NCBI GenBank assembly: GCA_963807235.1
Contig: CAWEBF010000034.1
Coordinates: 62,001-126,000, forward strand
Direction of reading: 5' to 3'
Length of the DNA stretch: 64,000 bases
Source of the DNA: CAWEBF01 sp963807235
Lineage (GTDB): Bacteria; Acidobacteriota; Vicinamibacteria; Vicinamibacterales; UBA2999
The notes beneath the pieces were generated by a model that saw only the letters and a program-made list of their open reading frames with translations, searched no databases and was not told the origin of the DNA. The stretch's first letter is position 1. Each line of letters starts with the position of its first letter. Of this stretch, positions 1 to 9,273 are shown piece by piece. The position numbers and the translations under genes are program-made.

Positions 1-18
1 GACGCCATCAGGCAGAAG

Positions 19-1242
19 GTGGCGCGGCTGTCGTGGAATCCGCTGACTCGGCCCGACGGCCGCCGCGTGTCCATTCCCGATTCGGTGCAGAACGTGATGC
101 TCTTCATCCCGTTCGGCATGCTTGGAGGCCTGGCATGCCGCCGCTCGTCTGGCTCTCGTGCGGGCACGGTGGCGGCTGTCACCGCCGCGGGCGTCGCGCT
201 CAGCCTGGCGGTTGAGGCACTTCAGCTCCTGACCACCGATCGGGTGGCCTCGGTGTCGGATGTCGCGGCCAACGGCGCCGGCGCTTTCGCGGGTGTGCTG
301 GCCGCTGAGGGGGCGCGGCGGCGGTTCGTGGGCGTGTTGCGCGAGCACGGCTCGTCACGTTGGATAGCGAACGGCTGGAGCTACACGGCGTTGAGCGCCG
401 TGGTGACTCTGTTCGTCGCCGCCTGGCAGCCGTTCGATCTGACGCTCGATGTCAGCGACGTGGGTAAGAAGCTTCGCGACCTGCTGCTCGATCCCTGGCA
501 ACGAGGTCCGATCACCGACGAGGGCAATGCCGTGGTGCTCTATACCCTGAGCACGCTGGCGATCGCGAAGTGGCTTGCCGCATCAGGGCTGACGGCTGCG
601 CGGTGGCATGCCGCGGCCATCGTCGCCGGACTCGCTGTCGGCCTGGAACTCCTTCAGGCGCTTGTCGACTCGAGGACTCCAGCGGGATCTGACGCGACGG
701 TCCGTCTGATTGGCGTTGCGTTGGGGACGGCGCTGGTTCCGGCCGTGCGCAACGTCCGGCACCCGCTTCCGTGGGTGGCGCTCGTCTTCTCCGCGTGCGT
801 CGCGAGCGCCGCCGTCTCATTGCTGAGCCCGTTCGAGTTGGCCGACGAGCGCCGGCCCTTCGGCTGGTTCCCGTTCCTGGGCTACTACGGCAACAACTGG
901 TTCCCCGCGGTCAGCCATGTCATCGAGATCACGCTGATCTATTTTCCGTTCGGGTTCGTGATGCATGTGGCACGGCTGGACCCGCGGGCCGTGCGGACAG
1001 GCCTGGCGCTGGTGGTCATCGCCGCAGCCGGCATCGAATACGGCCAGTCGTGGTTCGTTGGCCGCTATCCTGACGTCACCGACGTGGCATTCAGTGCGTT
1101 CGGCGGCGTGCTTGGCAGCTGGTTCGGTGGCCGGGGCGCCCAGCACTTCGAGAGCGCTCGGGCATCGGCCGTGCGTGGTCGGAACGCTCGTCAGGAGCCG
1201 AGCAACATGGCCAACCGCTCGGTCGCGTCTCCCAACTCGTAG
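19..1242 (+). CDS. VanZ-like multi-pass membrane protein, possibly 5'-truncated by the window edge
   Basis: This 407-residue protein is mostly hydrophobic and contains repeated VanZ-like segments. The first begins near residue 22 (SVQNVMLFIPFGMLGG) and ends with a DVAANGAGAFAG stretch. A related segment recurs near residue 300 (VSHVIEITLIYFPFGF), followed by PDVTDVAFSAFGGVLG. Conserved acidic residues in these membrane-end motifs are typical of the family, which is named after the teicoplanin-resistance protein VanZ, though most members have no known function. The GTG at 19 is the first usable start, but the frame is open to the window edge, so the gene may begin upstream. Its 3' end overlaps the convergent Dabb gene by 52 bp. 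The VanZ assignment is firm; substrate and role are unknown. Confidence 0.75.
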   Translation: MARLSWNPLTRPDGRRVSIPDSVQNVMLFIPFGMLGGLACRRSSGSRAGTVAAVTAAGVALSLAVEALQLLTTDRVASVSDVAANGAGAFAGVLAAEGARRRFVGVLREHGSSRWIANGWSYTALSAVVTLFVAAWQPFDLTLDVSDVGKKLRDLLLDPWQRGPITDEGNAVVLYTLSTLAIAKWLAASGLTAARWHAAAIVAGLAVGLELLQALVDSRTPAGSDATVRLIGVALGTALVPAVRNVRHPLPWVALVFSACVASAAVSLLSPFELADERRPFGWFPFLGYYGNNWFPAVSHVIEITLIYFPFGFVMHVARLDPRAVRTGLALVVIAAAGIEYGQSWFVGRYPDVTDVAFSAFGGVLGSWFGGRGAQHFESARASAVRGRNARQEPSNMANRSVASPNS

Positions 1243-1541
1243 TCGTAGACAAGGGCTTCTTCGAAGCACTCGAAGAACGCGGCGCCCAACGCTTCGTGCG
1301 CGTCGTGGGCCAGATAGCCTTTCAGCGCATCGACGTCGTCGAACTCCAGGACCGCCGCGAACGAATAGTCCGCCCGCATCATCTGCTCGTACGGACGGCC
1401 GTGCGTGACGCGACTGCCGATGCGTGCCCGCCGGATCTGCGGGATCTCCCGAATCGCTCGCGTGAAGCCGTCCACGAGTCGCTGGCGGGCCTCCGCTGGC
1501 AGCTGCGGCTTCGGACGGAACAGAACGACGTGAGCGATCAA
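1191..1541 (-). CDS. Dabb-family (stress-responsive A/B barrel) protein
   Basis: A roughly 116-residue protein beginning LIAHVVLFRPKP matches the Dabb dimeric alpha/beta barrel family. The N-terminal HVVLF strand, the MMRADYSFAAVLEF strand and the DAHEALGAAFFECFEEALVYDYE segment are all recognisable. Members are small ferredoxin-like barrels; a few are cyclases or monooxygenase-like, but most are uncharacterised. I place the start at the TTG at 1541 because homology begins there. The open frame continues upstream to 1691, but that part encodes only repeat-derived sequence and is probably not translated. The tail overlaps the VanZ-like gene. Confidence 0.75.
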   Translation of the reverse strand: MIAHVVLFRPKPQLPAEARQRLVDGFTRAIREIPQIRRARIGSRVTHGRPYEQMMRADYSFAAVLEFDDVDALKGYLAHDAHEALGAAFFECFEEALVYDYELGDATERLAMLLGS

Positions 1542-1579
1542 CGCGGGCCCCGAGGACCTTTTCGCGGGGGCCTGGACTT

Positions 1580-2330
1580 GCTGGCTCCGGGCTTCGGGCT
1601 CCAGGCTGCAGCCTTCGGTGGTCTCCGGTCTCCAGTCTCCGGTCTCCAGTCCCTCCGCGGAGGCCCCGATTTGGGCCCGGGTCTCTCCCAACGAGACCGC
1701 TCTTCCTTTTGCCCTTCGCCTTTAGCCTTTTGCCTTGTCTCTCCCTGGGGCCTGGTGCCCTTCCACTTCGGCCGCTGCTCCCAGGTCTTCGGTCTTCGGT
1801 CTTCGGTCTTCGGTGGTCTCCGGTCTCTAGTCTCCGGTCGCCAGTCCCCCCGCGGAGGCCCCCATTTGGGCCCGGGTCTCTCCCAACGAGGCCGCTCTTC
1901 CTTTTGCCCTTCGCCTTTAGCCTTTTGCCTTGTCTCTTAACTGAGGCCGCCGGGGCCTTTCGGCAGTGGTCTGTGGTCCCGGGGCTCCGGGCTCCGGGCT
2001 CCGGACTCCGGGCGTGGCTTATATGGCGGCTTGCCCCACTTCGGCCCGGGTCTCTCCCAGCGAGGCCGCTCTGCCTTTTGCCCTTCGCCTTTAGCCTTTT
2101 GCCTTGTCTCTTCTGGCCTGAAGCCTGGGGCCTGGGGCCCGGGGCCTTTCGGCAGTGGTCTGTGGTCTCGCGACTCTGGACTCCGGGCTCCGGACTCCGG
2201 GCGTGGCTTATACGGCGGCTTGCTCCATTTCGGTCCGGGTCTCTCCCAACGAGGCCGCTCTTCCTTTTGCCCTTCGCCTTTAGCCTTTTGCCTTGTCTCT
2301 TCTGGCCTGGAGCCTGGCGCCTGGACCCCG
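1580..2330. repeat. Composite heptamer arrays with a four-copy higher-order repeat
   Basis: This block consists of period-7 tandem stretches, with units such as GGTCTCC, GGTCTTC, GGCTCCG and GCCTTTA. They lie inside a larger unit whose core, GTCTCTCCCA, recurs at 1681, 1876, 2050 and 2239 (spacing 174-195 bp). Each core is followed about 25 bp later by a stretch made of CCTTTTGCCCTTCGCCTTTA. The first two copies, between about 1580 and 1936, lie outside recognisable genes. The last two lie inside the minus-strand gene ending at 1937 and are translated there. The 1542-1936 interval holds nothing else I can identify. Confidence 0.85.
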
Positions 2331-2679
2331 GAGCCTTTGTTCTTGAATTCGAAACGCCGCTCGCGGCGTCGCTGGTTGTCCTTCTTCTTCGCGTCCTTGT
2401 ACGGCTGCCGGGGATCGCGGTGGCTCCCGCCCGGCCTCCAACTCCGATCGCGGCCCTCAGCGTTTGGCCTTTGGCCTTTAGCCTTTAGCCTTTCGATTGT
2501 CTCGCGTGCCTCCTCTGGCGAGACCCAAAGCTTTCCCCGCGCAAACCATCGCATCTCCGCGTCGGGATGCTTCTGTTGCAGGCGCTTGAAGGTCGGCTCG
2601 ATCTCTTCGCGCTCGGCGGCTCGAAACGCCGTGGGCAAGCCACCTACGAGAATCGTCCAGTATGCGAAGCGAGGGGGCA

Positions 2680-2680
<1 letters not shown>
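1937..2680 (-). CDS. Uncharacterised protein with repeat-derived basic, proline-rich C-terminus
   Basis: This 247-residue protein starts MPPRFAYWTILVGGLPTAFR. Its first ~75 residues form a plausible small domain, including HPDAEMRWFARGKLWVSPEEA. From about residue 72 on, it is basic and low-complexity. Two long imperfect repeats there carry RQKAKGEGQK, RPRWERPGPKW, KPPYKPRPESGARSP and RDHRPLPKGPG. These segments are the direct translation of heptamer arrays. The ATG at 2680 overlaps the stop of the sigma-54 regulator (TGATG), so the two are probably translationally coupled. I do not recognise the N-terminal family. The repeat tail may be a real disordered RNA- or DNA-binding region, or an insertion that removed the original stop. 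Confidence 0.55.
2461..2495. repeat. GCCTTTA heptamer array inside a coding region
   Basis: Five period-7 units (TTGGCCT, TTGGCCT, TTAGCCT, TTAGCCT, TTCG) lie within the minus-strand gene 1937-2680. There they encode the RLKAKGQRP segment that follows its conserved N-terminal part. The same unit family appears at 15975-16010 and 27651-27678. Confidence 0.8.
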
Positions 2681-4053
<1,373 letters not shown>

Positions 4054-4205
4054 GGCGCCAACATTTTGACACAGGGCGGGGAGGGGCATACCTAACGGTC
4101 CGGGCGCTGGAGCCGATACGCGTCTACAGAAGCGCATGCCGGGTAGGTTCCCGGCAATCTTGCGACAGGCTGCAGACTGGGCGCCTTGCGCCCGAAAGAG
4201 AAACT

Positions 4206-4418
4206 ATGGACCGTCAGACGCTCTCGATCATGAAGGCGTGCGAAGTGGTTGGAGTCAGCCGCCGCACGATCTACAACTGGATTTCAGCGGGGAAGGTCGA
4301 ATACATCCGGACCGCCGGTGGCGCCATCCGCATCTTCGCCGATTCGCTCTGGCGCGACCCCGATTCCCAGCCCCGCCAGGTGAGCGGAGCCGTTCGCACC
4401 ACCGGCTCGCACGCGTGA
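4206..4418 (+). CDS. Small MerR/excisionase-type helix-turn-helix protein
   Basis: A 70-residue protein made almost entirely of a winged HTH of the excisionase or BldC-like type. Its core is TLSIMKACEVVGVSRRTIYNWISAGKVEYIRTAGGAIRIFADSL (residues 5-48), with the recognition helix at VSRRTIYNWI. Such proteins bind DNA, often cooperatively. Residues 49-70 look disordered. The stop codon overlaps a GTG (4415) of the following small gene, so the two are probably co-translated. The pairing of a single HTH with an isolated phosphoacceptor-like protein suggests a small regulatory module. No integrase is nearby, so a phage excisionase role is unlikely. Confidence 0.75.
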   Translation: MDRQTLSIMKACEVVGVSRRTIYNWISAGKVEYIRTAGGAIRIFADSLWRDPDSQPRQVSGAVRTTGSHA

Positions 4419-4420
4419 CC

Positions 4421-4660
4421 ATGGGGCCCGGCAGCGGGCGATCCTCCGTCGCTGCCGCACCCCAGACCGAGGAGCTGCGCCTGCTGTTCCATCAGCTGAA
4501 CAACCAGCTGGGGATCATCCTGGCGTGCGCCGAGCTCCTCGAGGTCAAGGCGTCCGACGACACCAGCCGGTCGCGGGCGTCCGAAGTCGTGGCCAAGGTG
4601 CTCGACGCCTTGGGCACGACGAAGCAGATCCGCCATCAAGTCGACTCACAAGCCGCCTAA
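4421..4660 (+). CDS. Orphan phosphoacceptor (DHp/HisKA-like) small protein
   Basis: About 79 residues. The core EELRLLFHQLNNQLGIILACAELLE resembles the H-box and first helix of histidine-kinase dimerisation domains (compare HELNNPLGIILGYAELL). A second helix follows (ASEVVAKVLDALGTTKQIRHQV). No ATP-binding domain or receiver is present, so the protein cannot autophosphorylate. It could act as a phosphotransfer or dimerisation partner, or as an anti-kinase decoy. An alternative GTG start at 4415 would overlap the upstream stop (GTGA). The DHp resemblance is seen in the motif; the function is inference. Confidence 0.6.
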   Translation: MGPGSGRSSVAAAPQTEELRLLFHQLNNQLGIILACAELLEVKASDDTSRSRASEVVAKVLDALGTTKQIRHQVDSQAA

Positions 4661-4675
4661 ATCTGTTCTCCTTCG

Positions 4676-4735
4676 AGACACAGCGAGGCTTTGCCTCGCT
4701 GGAGGCAGTGTCTCTTGCCCCGCTTCGCGGGGTGT
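4676..4735. repeat. Dispersed hairpin element (REP-like) copy 1
   Basis: Within the 352-bp gene-free interval 4661-5012, a perfect 8-bp stem AGCGAGGC-TTT-GCCTCGCT (4682-4700) is bracketed by GACAC and GTGTC. The motif CAGTGTCTCTTG follows, then a second hairpin, CCCCGC-TTC-GCGGGG (4718-4732). The same arrangement recurs at 45143-45217. It may terminate the upstream operon. The rest of the interval, to about 4995, shows nothing recognisable except the leader of the sigma-factor gene. Confidence 0.6.
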
Positions 4736-5012
4736 CCGTCTTCTCTGTTCCAGAACGATCCCGACCCCTCAGTTCTGTAATCGCGTGTGCCAATTCTTTG
4801 GCTGAGTCTGCGCCGGACTCGTCAAGGCGTTGACGATTTTCTCGCCGTTGCACCAGCACGTCGCGTGCGAAAATCGCACACACAGGCGGCTCTAAGCGAT
4901 TCCAAGAATTGAACTTATGGCCTCGATTCTGACCACATCTACGTCGTAATGACCGAGGCTGCGCGGTTTGGTACCTCCGTTGCGAATACGCACGCCCGGA
5001 GGTCAACACCTG

Positions 5013-6008
5013 ATGCGTCCCCAGCCCGCTACAGATACCGCCCGAGTTACCGCCAGCATCCCTTTTGTCGAACAGCTTGCCCGTCGAGTCGCCGCCACGA
5101 TGCCGCACTCGATTGACATAGGCGACCTGGTGCAGGACGGTGTCCTGGGCCTCATCGATGCCGCAAACCGCTTCGACGAGTCACGAGGCATCAAGTTCGA
5201 GACCTTCGCGGAACGCCGCGTGCGCGGCGCCATGATCGACGCCCTGCGCAAGGATGCATGGCCTCGCGGGGTTCGCCGCCAGCGCCGCGAGCTGGAGGCC
5301 GCCCGCGAGGAGCTCCGCCGCGAGCTGGGCTGCGAGCCGTCGCTGGCCGACCTGGCCGCCAAGATGGGCTCCGACGAGAAACGCCTCGGCCGCACCATCG
5401 TCCGCATCAACGCCATCGAGTCCACCTCGCCCCTCGCCAACAACGACCATCTCGACGAAGCCACCCTGCCGGCCGCGCTCATCCCGTCCGAACCCGATCG
5501 TCCGGACGTGGCGTACGAGCGTTCCGAGGTGAAGAGACGAGTGAAGGACGCGATCGCCTCGCTGCCGCCGCGCGAGCAGACCGTGATCAGCCTCTACTAC
5601 TACAAGGAGGCCACGATGAAGCAGATTGGCGCCGAGATTGGCGTCAACGAATCGCGCGTCTCGCAGCTGCACGCCCGTGCCATCGGACGGCTCCGCACGG
5701 CGCTTTCGGCGCTGGCCCCCGGCGCGGAGGCCGCGGCCATCATCCGCACCGCGATCCTCGAATTCCACCAGAAGCCCGTCATGGCCAAGGCCACGCTGCC
5801 TGCCGCGGCGCGGATGCCCGGGGTTGTCGTGGACTACGCCAGCGTGTCGCGTACCGCGCGCAGCAAGTCGCCGATTCGGAACGGCTTGACCAGCCAGCGG
5901 CAGCCGCTGTCGGCCAGGAACCGCTCGGCATCGGTGGCGGCCACGTCGCCCGTGACGAAGATCACTCGGCGCGCGAGCGCCGGCGCCACCGCCGCCATCG
6001 CGCGGTAA
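5013..6008 (+). CDS. FliA/WhiG-type sigma-70 family factor
   Basis: Sigma factor of the FliA group. Region 2 contains GDLVQDGVLGLIDAANRFD and GIKFETFAERRVRGAMIDALR. Region 3 is the ELGCEPSLADLAAKMG segment. Region 4 holds PREQTVISLYYYKEATMKQIGAEIGVNESRVSQLHARAI, the promoter -35 binding helix. Homology ends near residue 240, but the frame continues to 331 residues with a tail of no recognised family. That tail lies antisense to the receiver end of the convergent kinase gene (175-bp overlap). The ATG at 5013 has a GGAGG motif 9 nt upstream. It may drive motility, envelope or developmental genes; nothing nearby fixes its regulon. Confidence 0.85.
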   Translation: MRPQPATDTARVTASIPFVEQLARRVAATMPHSIDIGDLVQDGVLGLIDAANRFDESRGIKFETFAERRVRGAMIDALRKDAWPRGVRRQRRELEAAREELRRELGCEPSLADLAAKMGSDEKRLGRTIVRINAIESTSPLANNDHLDEATLPAALIPSEPDRPDVAYERSEVKRRVKDAIASLPPREQTVISLYYYKEATMKQIGAEIGVNESRVSQLHARAIGRLRTALSALAPGAEAAAIIRTAILEFHQKPVMAKATLPAAARMPGVVVDYASVSRTARSKSPIRNGLTSQRQPLSARNRSASVAATSPVTKITRRASAGATAAIAR

Positions 6009-7387
6009 AGCATCATGCCGCTGACGCGCGGCATCTTGAGATCGCAGACGACCACGTCGTACTGCCCCTGACGTACGCGGGCGAGGGCTTCCTCGCCGTC
6101 GCCCGCCATGTCCACTACGAGCCCCGCATGGGCGAGCGCTTCGCTCATGGCGGCGGCCAGCGCCTTCTCGTCCTCGACCAGCAGTACGCGGACGCCTTCC
6201 ACGCCGGCCGTCCGTGCCGGCGGCGTCACCACCGGCGCCAACGGCTCGCCGGGCGTGACCGGCAGCTCCACCACGAACGACGCTCCCTGGCCAACCGCCG
6301 AGTCCACCCGCAGCCGGCCCCCATGTTCCTGAACGATGCCGTAGGCGACGAACAGGCCGAGCCCTGTGCCCTTGCCGGACTCCTTGGTGGTGAAGAAGGC
6401 GTCGAAGATCCGCGTCTTGTTCTCGGGCGGGACCCCGGGGCCGTCGTCGGTGACCTCCAGAACGGCCACGTTGCGTTCGGCGTCGTGCCAGGTGCGGACG
6501 ATCAGCGTTCCGCGGCCGTGCGATTCGAGCATCGCCTGCTCGGCGTTGGTCGTGAGGTTGAGCAGCACCTGCTGCATCTGATGCGCGTCGGCGAACACGA
6601 GCGGCAGGCCGCCGGCCAGCGCCGTGAGCGTCGACATCCGTCCCTCACGGTCCTCGTAGACGCGCAGGGCCAGCGTGTCGCGCACCACCTGGTTCAGGTC
6701 CACCATGGCGCGGGTGGATTGACGCTTCCGCGAGACGCCCAGCAGGTTGTTGACGATGCGGGCCGATCGCTCGGCTTCCGCGAGAATGACCTCCACCCCG
6801 CGCGCGCCGACGTCGGAGAGCGGCGTTTCCGCGAGCCGCTCGGCCCAGGCCATGATGGTGGCCAGCGGGTTGTTCAGCTCGTGCGCGACGCCCGAGACCG
6901 TCTGGCCGATCGCGGCCATTTTTTCCCGCTCGAGGAGCTGCTGGTACAGGTCGCGCGACCGGTCGTCGAGCCGTTTGCGCTCGGTGACGTCGCGAAGCAG
7001 CGCGTCCACCAGCACGCCGCCGCGGTTGGCCGCCCGTACATGCGCCGTGACGTCCACGAGCACCGACGATTCGTCGGCCCTGCGCATCCGCAGCAGATAG
7101 TTCGAGACCTGCCCTTCGCTCGTCAGCCGATCCAGGAACGCGGCGCGTTGGGCCACGTCGATGAAACGGGCGGGGGCGAACGGGTCCACCGACGAATCGG
7201 GCGTGTCGGGCGGGAGGCCGAACAGCCGCTTGATCGCAGGGTTGGCAACGATCGTCCGGCCGGGATTCGACGCGCCTGGCTTCAGCACCCCGACGAACAC
7301 GCCTTCCTGCAGCGCGTTGAGCAGGCGCGCGAAGGTTTCGGCTCGTTCGTTGTCGTCGTCGAGAGGCGCCACTCCGACGCGCGGCAT
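5834..7387 (-). CDS. Hybrid histidine kinase: PAS - HisKA - HATPase - receiver
   Basis: A 517-residue soluble kinase. A PAS-like domain (residues ~15-150) contains LLNALQEGVFVGVL and VTAHVRAANRGGVLVDALLRDVTERK. The H-box is GVAHELNNPLATIMAWAERL. The ATP-binding domain shows the N-box TTNAEQAM, DDGPGVPPE and GKGTGLGLFVAYGIV. A C-terminal receiver has VLLVEDEKAL, phosphoacceptor VVVCDLKMPRVSG and WLVKPF. No transmembrane segment is visible, so it probably senses an internal signal. The ATG at 7387 is preceded within 9 nt by the PCYCGC gene stop, so the two minus-strand genes may be co-transcribed. Its output partner is unknown; the NtrC regulator at 2.7-4.1 kb is a candidate. The 3' end overlaps the sigma-factor tail. 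Confidence 0.88.
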   Translation of the reverse strand: MPRVGVAPLDDDNERAETFARLLNALQEGVFVGVLKPGASNPGRTIVANPAIKRLFGLPPDTPDSSVDPFAPARFIDVAQRAAFLDRLTSEGQVSNYLLRMRRADESSVLVDVTAHVRAANRGGVLVDALLRDVTERKRLDDRSRDLYQQLLEREKMAAIGQTVSGVAHELNNPLATIMAWAERLAETPLSDVGARGVEVILAEAERSARIVNNLLGVSRKRQSTRAMVDLNQVVRDTLALRVYEDREGRMSTLTALAGGLPLVFADAHQMQQVLLNLTTNAEQAMLESHGRGTLIVRTWHDAERNVAVLEVTDDGPGVPPENKTRIFDAFFTTKESGKGTGLGLFVAYGIVQEHGGRLRVDSAVGQGASFVVELPVTPGEPLAPVVTPPARTAGVEGVRVLLVEDEKALAAAMSEALAHAGLVVDMAGDGEEALARVRQGQYDVVVCDLKMPRVSGMMLYRAMAAVAPALARRVIFVTGDVAATDAERFLADSGCRWLVKPFRIGDLLRAVRDTLA

Positions 7388-7395
7388 CAATAGCC

Positions 7396-7935
7396 TTACG
7401 TCTTGCGCCGCGGCTGCGAGGGCGGGGCCGGGGTGGGCGTCGCCGACGGGTAATGCGCGCGGTACTTCTTGTCGATCGCATCCCGGATCGCCGTCACCGA
7501 CGCGCCCGAGTTGAAGAGCAGCATGGCGTCGCGTCCCACGTCGATACAGACCTGGCATCCGATGCCGTGCGGCTCCCATTCGGTGATGCGGCCGCTGGCG
7601 GCCCGGCTCTTCACGAAGCAGTCGTGGTTGCCGGAGTGTCCGCCGCGCTCGCAGCCGCAGAAGCACGGCACATACTGGAGCACCTCGGGGTGCCTGGCCG
7701 CGAACTCGTACACCTGCTGGACGACCGCCATCGGGCGTGCCGGTGCAAAAGGTACCTGCGGCAGTGCCGGGAGCGCTCCTGGGGGAGCCGGCTTGATCGA
7801 TGCCGGCTGGGCCCCGGCGCGCGTCTGCGCCGCCGGTTTGACTGCCTCGCCGTGCGCGTGCTGGCCTAGCGCGGCACCGGAAGACACCAACGAAACCGCG
7901 GCCGCAAGAGCCGGCAAACGCCAGTGAGATGACAT
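7396..7935 (-). CDS. Exported PCYCGC-motif protein
   Basis: A 179-residue protein with an N-terminal signal peptide (MSSHWRLPALAAAVSLVSSGAALG). An alanine- and proline-rich linker follows, then a cysteine-rich core with CFCGCERGGHSGNHDCFV and, further on, HGIGCQVCIDVGRDAML. These match the PCYCGC family, known from Bacillus lipoproteins and widespread in soil bacteria and suspected to bind metal. The cysteines and histidines support metal or redox chemistry, but the ligand is unproven. The gene precedes the hybrid kinase on the same strand by 8 bp. Confidence 0.75.
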   Translation of the reverse strand: MSSHWRLPALAAAVSLVSSGAALGQHAHGEAVKPAAQTRAGAQPASIKPAPPGALPALPQVPFAPARPMAVVQQVYEFAARHPEVLQYVPCFCGCERGGHSGNHDCFVKSRAASGRITEWEPHGIGCQVCIDVGRDAMLLFNSGASVTAIRDAIDKKYRAHYPSATPTPAPPSQPRRKT

Positions 7936-8005
7936 AGCCCCGCATCCTATCGCATCTACAGCCTTAGCCGCACGTGTCCGATAAGTAACACGACGACGCC
8001 GAGCC

Positions 8006-9184
8006 GTGCACTTTTCAAGAATCAGCGGACCCCTTCTCACAACCGGCATTGCGCTGGCGAGCTACGTGCTCTTGTCCCGGCCCCTCGCCGATGCGTTCGT
8101 TCGCATCGGGCGGCTGGACGAGCGCTTCGACCTGCAGGCCGCGCCCGCCGTCGTCATCCTGGCGCTGGTCTTCGGCTTCTACCAGTTCTACCGCCGGCGC
8201 GAGCTCTCCCTCGAGGCGCAGGATGCGTCGGAGGCCAGCCGCGACGCATCGATGCGTGCCGACGAGATGTCGCGCCTGGTGTCGTTCGGTCACGCGCTCA
8301 CAAGATTCCCCGACTTCGACTCCGTGCGCGCCGCCGCAGGCTCGCACATTCCGATGCTGCTCCCCACCCGCCGCGTCTGGGTCATGACGCGTGTGAAGGG
8401 ACAGTGGGAACCGCTCGTCAACGTCGGCGACACGTCTGCCGCCGATCGCGAGCGCGCGGCGCGGCACGCCGTTGGTGAGGGAGGCCTTCAGCTGGGAACG
8501 CCCGGCGAGGACGTGTGCTTTCCGATGGTCATCGCCGACACACCGATCTGCGTGCTTGGCGTCGCTGCCGATCCGCCGCTCTCGGAACACCAGCGAAGCG
8601 TGCTGTCGACCGCCGTGGCCCTGCTGGCCGGCGCGCTCAAGAACGCGGAGCTGTTCCAGGAAGTGCACGAAAACAGCCTGCAGGACGGGTTGACCGGGTG
8701 CTTCAATCGCACGCACGCCATCGAGTCACTGGACGGCGAGCTTCGCCGCTCGCGCCGATCGAAGCGCGCGTTCTCGGTGCTCATGTTCGACATCGACACC
8801 TTCAAGTCGATCAACGATCGGTTCGGACACTTGTGCGGTGACGCGGTGCTGGCCGCCGTCGGCACGAGGATGCGGGCGGCGCTTCGGAGCAGCGATATCA
8901 AGTGCCGCTACGGGGGCGACGAGTTCCTGGTAATCCTGCCGGAAACCCCGATCGTCGGTGCGCGTCAGGTGTGCGAGACGCTTCGCCGCGCCATCGAGAA
9001 GGAACCCATCGCGTGGGCCGACGGCACGGTGACGGCCACTGCCAGCTTCGGCGTGACCGAGATCTCGCCCGGGGAGATCGACCCGCTGGCCATCGTGGCG
9101 CGGACCGACGCGGCGCTGTACCGGTCGAAGCAGGAAGGCCGGAACCGAGTCACCGAGACGATGACCGAAGCGGTGCCAGCGTAA
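8006..9184 (+). CDS. Membrane-anchored diguanylate cyclase (GGDEF)
   Basis: A 392-residue protein with one clear N-terminal membrane segment (AVVILALVFGFYQFYRRR, near residue 50) and perhaps another at residues 9-25. A short helical linker leads to a GAF-like domain (residues ~90-215). The GGDEF domain (residues ~222-385) contains DGLTGCFNRTH, the metal site FDIDTFKSINDRFGH and an intact active-site loop RYGGDEF. It should make cyclic di-GMP from GTP. I see no RxxD inhibitory site immediately upstream of the loop. The GTG start at 8006 diverges from the PCYCGC gene with 70 bp between them. A heptamer array follows the stop codon. Confidence 0.88.
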   Translation: MHFSRISGPLLTTGIALASYVLLSRPLADAFVRIGRLDERFDLQAAPAVVILALVFGFYQFYRRRELSLEAQDASEASRDASMRADEMSRLVSFGHALTRFPDFDSVRAAAGSHIPMLLPTRRVWVMTRVKGQWEPLVNVGDTSAADRERAARHAVGEGGLQLGTPGEDVCFPMVIADTPICVLGVAADPPLSEHQRSVLSTAVALLAGALKNAELFQEVHENSLQDGLTGCFNRTHAIESLDGELRRSRRSKRAFSVLMFDIDTFKSINDRFGHLCGDAVLAAVGTRMRAALRSSDIKCRYGGDEFLVILPETPIVGARQVCETLRRAIEKEPIAWADGTVTATASFGVTEISPGEIDPLAIVARTDAALYRSKQEGRNRVTETMTEAVPA

Positions 9185-9185
9185 A

Positions 9186-9273
9186 GGGCTCCAGGCTCCG
9201 GGCCCCAGGCTCCAGGCCTGCGAACTACCAACTACCAACCCAACTACGAACTACGAACTACGAACCACGAACT
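9186..9273. repeat. Two adjacent heptamer arrays (GGCTCCA, then CGAACTA)
   Basis: A GGCTCCA/GGCTCCG-type array (about 9186-9219) is followed directly by CGAACTACCAACTACC and TACGAAC-type units (9220-9273). On the minus strand, the last unit supplies the TAG stop codon of fabZ (9272-9274). The two arrays occupy the whole space between the convergent diguanylate cyclase and fabZ genes. Confidence 0.85.

Noticed and set aside
4206..4418. Phage excisionase indicating an integrated element
   Set aside because: No integrase, att-like duplication or other phage genes are near; the HTH is more likely a chromosomal regulator.
9186..9273. Possible CRISPR array from short regular repeats
   Set aside because: Units are 7 nt with no spacers, and no cas genes occur in the window.
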